64,000 bases of DNA from Promicromonospora sp. AC04. Its GTDB lineage: Bacteria > Actinomycetota > Actinomycetes > Actinomycetales > Cellulomonadaceae. Below are positions 32,442 to 39,721 of this stretch, in pieces. A program made the position numbers and the translations under genes. The notes under the pieces were generated by a model that did no database searches, had not been told where the DNA came from, and saw only the letters and a program-made list of their open reading frames with translations. Position 1 is the stretch's first letter. Each line of letters opens with the position of its first letter. The stretch covers positions 225,498-289,497 of the forward strand of contig NZ_QBUG01000007.1 of NCBI RefSeq assembly GCF_003058225.1. Direction: 5' to 3'.

Positions 32442-33791
32442 CTACAGCCGGAGGTCGCCTCCCGTCGCGACCGGCGCGAGCTTCAGCTCGTGCAGGCGCG
32501 ACCCGTCGGTACTGATGTTCGCGGTGGCGGTCGCGATCGCACCGATCACGCAGATCACCGCGCAGTACACGACCACGGGCCAGATCTGTCCGCCGACCAC
32601 CGCGACCAGCGCGGTGCAGATGAAGGGCGCGAGGCCGCCGCCGAGGGTGTTGGAGATCTGGTACCCGATGTTCACACCCGTGGTGCGGGCCTCCGGGTCG
32701 AACATCTCGGCGAGCATGGTCTGCAGCGTCGCCTGCATCGCCACGCCGGGGATCACGAAGCCGAGGATCATGCCGGCCCAGATCAGGACCAGGTTGCTCG
32801 TGTCGAACAGCAGGAACGTCGGCCAGACCAGCACCGCGAAGCCGATGCAGCCCGCGATGTACACCTTCCGGCGGCCGATCCGGTCGGACAGCGCGCCGTA
32901 CGCGGGGGCCACGAAGACCTGCAGGATGCCGACGATCATGGTCCCGGCGAAACCCTGCCAGGCGGGGATGTCGTTCTGGTTGACCATGTAGGCGATGCCG
33001 AACGTGAGGACGACGTACCCGGCGATGCTCTGCGGAAGGCCGATGAGGATGCCCATGATCGCGTTCTTCGGGTGCCGGAACACTTCCTTGATCGGGTTGC
33101 TCTTCACACCGGCGTCCGCCTGAGCCTGCTTGGTCTCCTTGAACTCCTCCGACTCCTCGAGCTTGCTGCGCAGCACGATCGCGATGATGGCGAGGACGAG
33201 GCCGAGCACGAACGGGATGCGCCAGCCCCCGGTCATGAACCAGGACTCCGGGCCGAGGCCCAGGCCGGCCATCAGACCGGCGGACGCGACGTTCGCGATG
33301 CCCGCGCCGCTGATGAGGAACGCGCCGTACATACCGCGCTTGCCGACCGGGGCGTGCTCGACGACCATCGTCGCCGCGCCGCCCATCTCACCGCCGACGA
33401 AGAAGCCCTGGCACATGCGGAAGAAGATCAGCAGCAGCGGGGCGGCGATGCCGATCGACGCCTCCGGCGGGATCAGGCCGATGCCTGCGGTGGCGATGCC
33501 CATGCCGACGACCGTGATCATCAGCGTCGTCTTACGACCGACGCGGTCGCCGATGTGCCCGAACACCAGGCCGCCGACCGGCCGGAGGAAGAAGCCGACC
33601 GCGAAAGTCGCGAACGACGACAGCTGCGCGACGATCGGGTCCTCGCCGGTGAAGAACACCGCCGGGAAGATCGCGGCCGACGCCAGGCCGTACAGGTAGT
33701 AGTCGTAGTACTCCATGAGCGTGCCGATCGCACCACCGGCGATAGTGCGCTTCTGCGTGCCGCTCAGCGGCGCTGTAGCCGTCTCAGCCAC
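32442..33791 (-). CDS. MFS transporter, metabolite:H+ symporter (MHS) family
   Basis: A 449-residue protein with 12 hydrophobic segments. Family signatures are GTLMEYYDYYLYGLASAAIF in helix 1, VGGLVFGHIGDRVGRKTTL in the 2-3 loop, RMCQGFFVGGEMGGA, and ALSDRIGRRKVYIAG in the second half. MHS members take up citrate, alpha-ketoglutarate, proline/betaine or shikimate with protons. The neighbouring YheO-like regulator at 33990 is on the same strand upstream and is the likely controller. Convergent with the MBL gene, whose stop is 2 bases away. Confidence 0.93.
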   Translation of the reverse strand: MAETATAPLSGTQKRTIAGGAIGTLMEYYDYYLYGLASAAIFPAVFFTGEDPIVAQLSSFATFAVGFFLRPVGGLVFGHIGDRVGRKTTLMITVVGMGIATAGIGLIPPEASIGIAAPLLLIFFRMCQGFFVGGEMGGAATMVVEHAPVGKRGMYGAFLISGAGIANVASAGLMAGLGLGPESWFMTGGWRIPFVLGLVLAIIAIVLRSKLEESEEFKETKQAQADAGVKSNPIKEVFRHPKNAIMGILIGLPQSIAGYVVLTFGIAYMVNQNDIPAWQGFAGTMIVGILQVFVAPAYGALSDRIGRRKVYIAGCIGFAVLVWPTFLLFDTSNLVLIWAGMILGFVIPGVAMQATLQTMLAEMFDPEARTTGVNIGYQISNTLGGGLAPFICTALVAVVGGQIWPVVVYCAVICVIGAIATATANISTDGSRLHELKLAPVATGGDLRL

Positions 33792-33895
33792 GAGGACCTC
33801 CGGGTAGTCAGATCAGCGGTCCGGCATCTGACCGGGTCCGGCCACGCTGCCGTCCCCGCTCCGGACCCTGAGTAGTCTGGCCACCTCCTGAACAC

Positions 33896-33916
33896 AACGT
33901 CTACGGCCCAGACGTT
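33896..33916. promoter_or_regulatory. dyad upstream of the MHS transporter gene
   Basis: AACGTC-N9-GACGTT, perfect 6-bp arms, about 105 bases upstream of the transporter start and 75 bases past the regulator stop. A candidate binding site for the YheO-like regulator. Confidence 0.4.
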
Positions 33917-33989
33917 TCGTTCAGGTAAAACCTGGTGTTCCGGCGCGTCGACGAAGGACGGCGCAGGGCGGGTCGTGGTGCGAGCTGGG

Positions 33990-34709
33990 TCAGCCCCGGT
34001 CCGACCGCAGCTGGTCCAGGTAGGCGTAGGCGGTGACCTTCGAGATCCCCAGGCGCTTCGCCACCGTCTCGACCGAGCGCTTGACGTGAAAGGCGCCAAG
34101 ACCATCGAGGGTGCGCAGCACGGCGATCCGGTCGGACTTGTCCATCACCGCCACCGGACGGCCCACCGCCGAGACGGCGTCGGCGATCATGGTGTCGAGC
34201 AGGCTCGCGATGTCGTGCGTGTGGAGCTCGCGGTCGCGCTTCTCCGGCACCGCCGACGGCAGCAGCGCGCCGAGGATGTTCTGCGCCGTCTGTAGCTGCG
34301 TCAGGTCGATGTTGATGCACAGCGCGGCGATGATCCGCCCCGACGCGTCGCGGTAGTAGACCGATGAGCAGTGCAGCTCACGCCCGTCCGCCGTGCGACC
34401 CGCATAGCCGAACTCGTTGTGCTCCGCGTCCTCGTCGCGCACTGCCTCGAGGCCGAGATTCGTGGACGGCCCGCCGACCTTCCGTCCGGTGACGTGCCCG
34501 TTGATGATCGCGTAGATCGTGTGGTTCAGGTCGCGCTGGCTGAGGTCGTGCAGCACAACCTCGCAGTGGTCGCCGACCGCGGACGCGACGGCGCGCATGA
34601 CGGGCTCCAGCACCAGGTGGGCGGCCTCGATGCTCTCGAAGCGGCCGCTCGTCACCACGGCGCCGACCCCGTCGGCCACACTCTCACCGTCATCCCTGCG
34701 CACAGTCAT
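33990..34709 (-). CDS. YheO/DauR-like transcriptional regulator with PAS-like and HTH domains
   Basis: A 239-residue regulator. Residues 20-135 form the YheO-like PAS-type sensor (VASAVGDHCEVVLHDLSQRD, then LHCSSVYYRDASGRIIAALC). The C-terminal HTH_22 domain is RSVETVAKRLGISKVTAYAY. Relatives such as DauR control D-amino-acid catabolism genes. Here it precedes an MHS transporter, so an amino- or organic-acid signal is plausible. Start taken at the ATG 34709 (MTVRRDD); the frame extends ten codons further upstream. Confidence 0.88.
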   Translation of the reverse strand: MTVRRDDGESVADGVGAVVTSGRFESIEAAHLVLEPVMRAVASAVGDHCEVVLHDLSQRDLNHTIYAIINGHVTGRKVGGPSTNLGLEAVRDEDAEHNEFGYAGRTADGRELHCSSVYYRDASGRIIAALCINIDLTQLQTAQNILGALLPSAVPEKRDRELHTHDIASLLDTMIADAVSAVGRPVAVMDKSDRIAVLRTLDGLGAFHVKRSVETVAKRLGISKVTAYAYLDQLRSDRG

Positions 34710-34798
34710 CTCGCTGGCGATCCTACGCGGCGCACGCACTCGTCAGTCGTCGACGCCCAGCTCGTGTCGTCCGGGCAGCGCGGCGCGGGCGGCGCGAC

Positions 34799-34837
34799 GA
34801 GGGCGGCGCCGCGGTAATCATCCGCGGCACCGCCCTC
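34799..34837 (-). terminator. terminator after the second S1 protease
   Basis: GAGGGCGGCGCCGCGG pairs, with one mismatch, with CCGCGGCACCGCCCTC around 7 bases. Located 22 bases past the protease stop. Confidence 0.8.
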
Positions 34838-34858
34838 GCAGCTCGGAGGTGGGGCCTG

Positions 34859-35746
34859 TCAGTAGATGCGAAGCCCGTGGGCCTTGAGCACGATCCCGAC
34901 AGGCTGGTAGAAGGTGATGCCCCTTCCGGGGCAGTCGCCGACTCCGCCGGACGTGATCCCGAAGGCCTTGGAGCCTCGGTAGAGCGGGCCGCCGGAGTCG
35001 CCGGACTCACCGCAGATGTCGGTCTGGATCAACCCCCGCACCGTGTACCCGCCCACGTACCGGACAGTGACGCTGACCGCTGTGATCCGGCCGGAGTGCG
35101 AACCGGTCGTGGACCCGTCCCGGGTGACCGCCTGCCCGACGCGGGGCTTCGCCCAGCTGTAGCCGCCAGGCCGGCTCAACCACCGGCGGTCGTACTTCAC
35201 GAGCGCGTAGTCCCTGGTCGGGTACGCGGCGACGACGGTCCGCCCGATCAGCTTGCCGGTCGACGATCTCGCATGCCAGTAGGGCACCAGCTTGCCGCAG
35301 TGCCCAGCGGTGAGGAGGTAGTAGTTCGAGCCTTTGCGGACGTTGAAGCCCATGGTGCAGCGCACACCTCGCCCGTAGATGGCAGCACCTGGGTACACGG
35401 CTCGTAGGGGTCCGAAGACTCCGCTCACCCGTTTGATCGTCAGTGCGTCCTGCTCGACGCCGGCGGCCCTGCGGACCATGTACTGCTCGCCGACGGAGAC
35501 CGTGGAGTCGGCGGTCACGACCACCTCGTTGTTGGCCTCGTCGGTGTACCAGGCGACGCCCTCGACGTCGGTCTCCTCGACGGCGTCGGCCACCTCGGCC
35601 AGCTCGGCGTCGGTCGGCTCGTCGGACTCCGTCGCGTCAGCGGGTCCGGCCGTGACCGGCGCCATGAGACCGATCAGCGCGGCAAGAACGGTCAGGCAAA
35701 CCACCCTCGCAGCGGTGCGGCAAGATGCGGTGTGACGTAGCTTCAT
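34859..35746 (-). CDS. secreted S1-family serine protease, paralogue of 29302-30183
   Basis: A 295-residue preproprotease. Signal peptide about 1-38 (LTVLAALIGLMAPVTAGPAD), propeptide with [20 protein letters not shown], and mature domain from AAIYGRGVRCTMGFNV. Triad: TAGHC, TRDYALVKYD and ESGDSGGPLYRG. It shares domain order, many blocks and the C-terminal ending YGVSIY/HGLRIY with the first protease. Its surface is richer in Arg and Lys, suggesting a different substrate preference. Terminator downstream is also similar in type. Confidence 0.95.
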   Translation of the reverse strand: MKLRHTASCRTAARVVCLTVLAALIGLMAPVTAGPADATESDEPTDAELAEVADAVEETDVEGVAWYTDEANNEVVVTADSTVSVGEQYMVRRAAGVEQDALTIKRVSGVFGPLRAVYPGAAIYGRGVRCTMGFNVRKGSNYYLLTAGHCGKLVPYWHARSSTGKLIGRTVVAAYPTRDYALVKYDRRWLSRPGGYSWAKPRVGQAVTRDGSTTGSHSGRITAVSVTVRYVGGYTVRGLIQTDICGESGDSGGPLYRGSKAFGITSGGVGDCPGRGITFYQPVGIVLKAHGLRIY

Positions 35747-35867
35747 AGCGACCTCTCAGGCTAGAGGCCAGGTAGCGGCGAGTTCTGCCCACCGGGGCGG
35801 ATGCCGCCCTGGCCACGTGTCGCGCTGTCCACGACGGGCCATGTTCAGGGGTGTGGGTGCGACCCAT

Positions 35868-36103
35868 CACGCGTTGCGCCAGGTGCCGCGATCTGCAGCA
35901 CGACCCGACGATGAGCCTCACGATCCTCAACAGCGAGATTGAAGTAACTCGAGGTCCGCGGGAAGCCGGCCGAGGTGATCCCCGATCTCACCGGCGAGCT
36001 CTACGTGATCTGGGCATGCGGTACGCCAACTCCGACCGGCAAGTGCCGGCGGACGGCGCAGACCGCGTCATCCTGGTGATGAGCATCAAGCACTTCACGG
36101 TCG
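35868..36103 (+). pseudogene. decayed, 5'-truncated copy of the PPOX gene
   Basis: DNA matching 30456-30854 in order and strand: CTGCAGCACGACCCGACGAT continues with GAGCCTCACGATCCTCAAC, later GAGGTCCGCGGGAAG, CACCGGCGAGCTCTACGTG and CGTCATCCTGGTGATGAGCA. The 5' half is missing, the segment encoding NAFNY is lost or replaced, and the frame shifts so that the intact reading spreads over two frames. Non-functional. Bases 35747-35867 and 36104-36279 hold nothing recognised. Confidence 0.85.
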
Positions 36104-36279
36104 GCTGCGCGCAATCACCAAGATACTTGGTATCACTTCCCGCCAAATTTAACCCGGTCCGCACGCGTGCGCGACAGCAGCGCTCACCGCACCAGGCAGG
36201 ATCGGCTCCGATGCCGACGGGCCTGCCCCAGAAATAGTTGGCATCGCCCTCGCTCTCCTACCAGGATTCGAGGGTGGAG

Positions 36280-37140
36280 ATGACCGACGTCACGCGTGCG
36301 ATCGCGGCCGCGACGTCGGTCGCCGCATCGCTCGACCTGCCGGCCGACGACGCGATCGTCCTGCACAACTCGAACAAGCTGGCGCTGCGGGTGACGCCCT
36401 GCAACGTCCTTGCCCGGGTCGCCCCTGTGGGAGAAGAGGTCGCAGAGTTCGAGGTCGAGCTTTCTCAGCGGCTCACCGAGGTCGGATCCCCGGTAGGTCT
36501 GCTGGAGCCTCGGGTGGACCCGCGTGTGTACACGCGCGATGGCTTCGCAATCACGCTGTGGACCTACTACGAGCCTGCGACACCGCACACCTCACCGGCC
36601 GACTTCGCCAGGGCGCTGGAGCGGCTGCACGCCGGCATGCGAGAGGTCGATGTGCCGAGCCCGAGGTTCACGGACCGGATCACGGAGGCGCAAGCAGTTG
36701 TCGCCGACCCGGATCGCTCGCCGAAGCTCGCCGACACGGACCGCGTGCTCCTCGGCGACCGGCTGGCGAGCCTGCGACGAGCGATCGAGGACCGCGGCGC
36801 CGTGGAGCAGCTGCTCCACGGTGAGCCGCATCCAGGCAATCTGCTCAGCACGAAGAACGGCCCGTTGTTCATCGACCTCGAGACGTGCTGCAGTGGACCC
36901 GTCGAGTTCGATCTGGCCCACGCTCCCGAGGCGGTCAGCAAGCACTACCCAGGCGTTGACGAAGGGTTGCTGGACGAGTGCCGGGGGCTCGTGATCGCGA
37001 TGGTCGCCGCGTGGCGCTGGGAGCTTGGCGACCAGTTCCCGAACGGGAGGCGATTCGGAGCGGAGTTCCTGCGCTTGCTGCGCGCGGGGCCTCCTTGGCC
37101 GACGCTCGACACGGTGACCAGGCGACTGGACGGTCTGTAG
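36280..37140 (+). CDS. aminoglycoside phosphotransferase-family kinase-like protein
   Basis: A 286-residue protein with the APH/choline kinase fold. The catalytic loop is LLHGEPHPGNLL (HGExHxxN; usual HGD replaced by HGE), and the metal site is LFIDLETC in place of the DFD/DWE-type block. ATG at 36280 follows GAGGGTGGAG; a GTG two codons earlier is possible. The family phosphorylates small hydroxylated molecules and includes antibiotic resistance enzymes, but the altered catalytic loop makes the substrate and even activity uncertain. Confidence 0.85.
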   Translation: MTDVTRAIAAATSVAASLDLPADDAIVLHNSNKLALRVTPCNVLARVAPVGEEVAEFEVELSQRLTEVGSPVGLLEPRVDPRVYTRDGFAITLWTYYEPATPHTSPADFARALERLHAGMREVDVPSPRFTDRITEAQAVVADPDRSPKLADTDRVLLGDRLASLRRAIEDRGAVEQLLHGEPHPGNLLSTKNGPLFIDLETCCSGPVEFDLAHAPEAVSKHYPGVDEGLLDECRGLVIAMVAAWRWELGDQFPNGRRFGAEFLRLLRAGPPWPTLDTVTRRLDGL

Positions 37141-37178
37141 AAATCCAGCGCCACACACGCAAGAGATGCAGTGTTGCA

Positions 37179-37754
37179 TCAATCGATAGCAGCCTTCGGG
37201 ATCCATGACGTGACATGAGGTCGGTCTTCGAGCTCCGCTCGCCCAGTGGACCACAGGAGCACTTGGACCGGGTCACCTTCCGGAGCGTCGGGGAACAGTC
37301 GGGCCAGCACCGCAGCACAGAGCGACTCAGGGGGAAGCCAGCTGATCCCGAGACCCTGCGTGATGTCATACGTGTGCACGAGGATCTCGTTGACTCCCAG
37401 CGCTGCAAAGCCTCCTGGGTCGGTCGCCCCCCAGTGCCATGCGCGAGCGTCGGGTCCGGCAGCGGCCAGCGCACTGCTCAGTAGCCTTCCGGAGGCGATG
37501 ACCACCTGGAGCACGTCACGCGGCGGCGCGTCGGCGTGGATGACGAGATCGAACGGCAGGTAGGCACTCCCCGGCTTCGCCGCCACCTGTCCCGCATAGG
37601 CGAGAAGGTCATGGGCGACATGGGCCGCTGTCGTCCAGCAGCTCCAGTCCAGCGACCCAGCCGGACCCTGCCAGTCTCGCGACTCGTACGGCGTGAGTAC
37701 CCGCACCATCTCGGCCACGGCCTGTTCGACGTCTCGGCTGTCCATCGAGCGCAT
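37179..37754 (-). CDS. DinB-like maleylpyruvate isomerase N-terminal family protein (TIGR03083-like)
   Basis: A 191-residue protein of the actinobacterial DinB/MDMPI family. LDWSCWTTAAHVAHDLLAYA carries the first metal His, and VNEILVHTYDITQGLG the later HxxD-type site. These four-helix metalloproteins often act in mycothiol-dependent reactions. Start at ATG 37754 chosen over a longer frame (37868) that reads through a dispersed repeat; GGAAGG lies upstream. Specific function unknown. Confidence 0.82.
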   Translation of the reverse strand: MRSMDSRDVEQAVAEMVRVLTPYESRDWQGPAGSLDWSCWTTAAHVAHDLLAYAGQVAAKPGSAYLPFDLVIHADAPPRDVLQVVIASGRLLSSALAAAGPDARAWHWGATDPGGFAALGVNEILVHTYDITQGLGISWLPPESLCAAVLARLFPDAPEGDPVQVLLWSTGRAELEDRPHVTSWIPKAAID

Positions 37755-37801
37755 GGGAAGGAGCCTTCCAGGTTCGCCCTCGTCCGCGAAACCCAAGTTC
37801 C

Positions 37802-37928
37802 GGCGCCGAACCGCAACCTGAAGATGGACTCTCGGGTGGCGAGTCGATGGGAACGCGTCAATGAGCACCCTCCTGGACGTGCAGCTTGCGGATCAGCGCC
37901 CTGGAGGAGATCAACTTGCGGTTCGGCG
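37802..37928. repeat. dispersed GCCGAACCGCAA repeats, one forward and two inverted
   Basis: GGCGCCGAACCGCAACCTG at 37802-37820, inverted CAGCTTGCGGATCAGCGCC at 37882-37900 and CAACTTGCGGTTCGGCG at 37912-37928. Same core as the 41-bp array at 15101 and the hairpin at 44489. Confidence 0.75.
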
Positions 37929-38028
37929 GGCGTGGTGGCCGGCCCACCCGGTGGTGGGGGGCAGCCACGGAGCACAAAAGACCCCCCGACCCTGCGTTTC
38001 CGCTGGTCAGAGGGTCATGCCTTGCTGG

Positions 38029-38100
38029 TGGGCGATACTGGGATCGAACCAGTGACCTCTTCCGTGTCAGGGAAGCGCGCTACCGCTGCGCCAATCGCCC
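38029..38100 (-). tRNA. tRNA-Val(GAC), second copy
   Basis: Identical in its 72 bases to 28793-28864 including the anticodon loop CTGACAC. It contains the same 23-base attachment core (38027-38049) but no element is inserted. A GCG-GAAA-CGC type terminator lies downstream at about 37986-38017. Confidence 0.97.
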
Positions 38101-38111
38101 TTCGTGCTGCG

Positions 38112-38182
38112 AGGTGGGTACGGGATTCGAACCCGTGTATACGGCTTTGCAGGCCGCTGCCTCGCCACTCGGCCAACCCACC
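38112..38182 (-). tRNA. tRNA-Cys(GCA), second copy
   Basis: Nearly identical to 28866-28936; anticodon GCA. Differences from copy 1 lie in the T-stem region (GTATAC for GTGTAC) and the D/variable part (CCACTC for CCTCTC). Confidence 0.96.
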
Positions 38183-38231
38183 GTGCTCGGGTGCTCTCTT
38201 AGCCGAAAAGAATCACGAGAGCGACGTTCCG

Positions 38232-38303
38232 AGCGGATGACGGGACTTGAACCCGCGACCCTCACCTTGGCAAGGTGATGCTCTACCACTGAGCTACATC
38301 CGC
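38232..38303 (-). tRNA. tRNA-Gly(GCC), second copy
   Basis: Identical in its 72 bases to 28961-29032; anticodon GCC. The first gene of the second Gly-Cys-Val transcript, with pabB divergent on the other side. Confidence 0.97.
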
Positions 38304-38409
38304 AAAGCCGGGCATCCTGGGGTTCTCCCCCGGTGTTCCGGCGCGTTCTGAACATTAATCGAACGGGGGGCTAACCGTCCAATCGCACGCGCCGCCGTAC
38401 GGTTGTCCC

Positions 38410-39624
38410 GTGTCACCCAGCCCGGTACATCAGCCCGCAAACCGCACGATCCCACCGGTTCCGTCCCGCCCCGGTGCTCCCGTCGGTCCGCCCGACGTGA
38501 CCGGAGACACCGGCTGGGCAAGCTTCGCCGGACGCGTCGCGACCGACGCGGTCGAGTGCATCGACGTCCTGGCCGAGCCCGAGCGGCTCGCCACGGGCAC
38601 GTGGTTCGTCGTCGCCGACTTCGAAGCCGGCTCCGGGACGGGCCCCGGAACCGGCCCACGGGGCCAGGCACGCGCCTGGCGCTTCGCCCAGGTGCACGAC
38701 GCCGGAGCATCGCCCGCCACCACCTGGCACGGACCCTCGAGCGACGCATGGACCTCCTCCATGGACCAGGCCGCGTACGAGGCCGCGGTAGAGCGGGTAC
38801 GCGCCCACGTGCGCGACGGCGACGTCTACCAGGCCAACATCTGCCGCGTGCTGTCGGCACCTCTCGCCGGTCCCGCCGGCGCCGTCGGGCCTGGTGCCCC
38901 CGCCGAGCCCGATGCCCGGGCGCTCGCAGCAAAGCTCGCCGCGGGCAATCCCGCGCCGCATGCGGCGGCCGTCCACGTCCCCGCCACGACGGGGCTGGAC
39001 CCCGTATGGGTGGTGAGCGCGTCCCCCGAGCTGTACCTGTCCGTGGGGCCGGGCGCGGCCGGGCCGGTGGTGGAGTCGGGCCCGATCAAGGGCACCGCCC
39101 GCACGCCCGACGGGCTCACCGAGAAGGACCGCGCCGAGAACGTGATGATCACCGACCTGGTGCGCAACGACCTGCAGACCGTCTGCCGCCCGGGCACCGT
39201 AGAGGTCACGTCGCTGCTGGCGGTCGAGGAGCACCCCGGCCTGGTGCACCTGGTCTCGCGCGTGCGCGGCGCCCTGTCCGACGACGTCGTCCGCTCCGGC
39301 GAGCTGTGGCGCCGGCTGCTGGCCGGCACGTTCCCGCCGGGTTCGGTCTCGGGCGCCCCGAAGTCGAGCGCGCTGCGGATCATCCGCGAGCTGGAGCCCG
39401 TACCGCGCGGCCCGTACTGCGGGGCCGTCGGCTGGGTGGCCGACGGCGAGGCCTCCCTCGCCGTCGGCATCCGCACGTTCTGGTGGGCCGACGACGGGAC
39501 CGGCGGCGTGCTGCGGTTCGGCACGGGCGCCGGCATCACCTGGGGCTCCGACCCGACGGCGGAGTGGCACGAGACCGAGCTCAAGGCGGAGCGGCTGGTC
39601 TCGCTGGCGTCGGAGCCCCGGTGA
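38410..39624 (+). CDS. pabB: aminodeoxychorismate synthase component I
   Basis: A 404-residue chorismate-utilising enzyme that aminates chorismate to aminodeoxychorismate for folate synthesis. Core motifs: RVRAHVRDGDVYQANICRVL, VVSASPELYLSV, VVESGPIKGTARTP, ENVMITDLVRNDLQTVC, FPPGSVSGAPKSSALRIIRE and PYCGAVGWVADGEASLAV. The PIKGT block (Lys in place of the anthranilate synthase Ala) supports PabB. The GTG start at 38410 gives a Pro-rich leader. pabC, commonly adjacent, lies 15 kb away at 54635. No pabA amidotransferase is in the window. Confidence 0.9.
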   Translation: MSPSPVHQPANRTIPPVPSRPGAPVGPPDVTGDTGWASFAGRVATDAVECIDVLAEPERLATGTWFVVADFEAGSGTGPGTGPRGQARAWRFAQVHDAGASPATTWHGPSSDAWTSSMDQAAYEAAVERVRAHVRDGDVYQANICRVLSAPLAGPAGAVGPGAPAEPDARALAAKLAAGNPAPHAAAVHVPATTGLDPVWVVSASPELYLSVGPGAAGPVVESGPIKGTARTPDGLTEKDRAENVMITDLVRNDLQTVCRPGTVEVTSLLAVEEHPGLVHLVSRVRGALSDDVVRSGELWRRLLAGTFPPGSVSGAPKSSALRIIRELEPVPRGPYCGAVGWVADGEASLAVGIRTFWWADDGTGGVLRFGTGAGITWGSDPTAEWHETELKAERLVSLASEPR

Positions 39625-39674
39625 CCGCTGACCAGTACACCAGCGTCCCGAACCCGAGCTTGTCGTACCCGCCC

Positions 39675-39703
39675 CTGGAGCCGGCCGGGCAGGCCGGCTC
39701 CAG
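39675..39703. terminator. bidirectional terminator between pabB and the lyase gene
   Basis: CTGGAGCCGGCC and exact complement around GGGCA, between two convergent genes. Confidence 0.85.
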
Positions 39704-39721
39704 CGTGTGGTCGTGCGCGCC

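Noticed and set aside
32364-33875. 503-codon open frame on the plus strand
   Set aside because: Antisense to the MHS transporter gene, which has clear membrane-protein signatures.
35851-36237. Functional 128-residue gene
   Set aside because: The frame mixes two frames of a decayed PPOX gene and has no start with a ribosome site.
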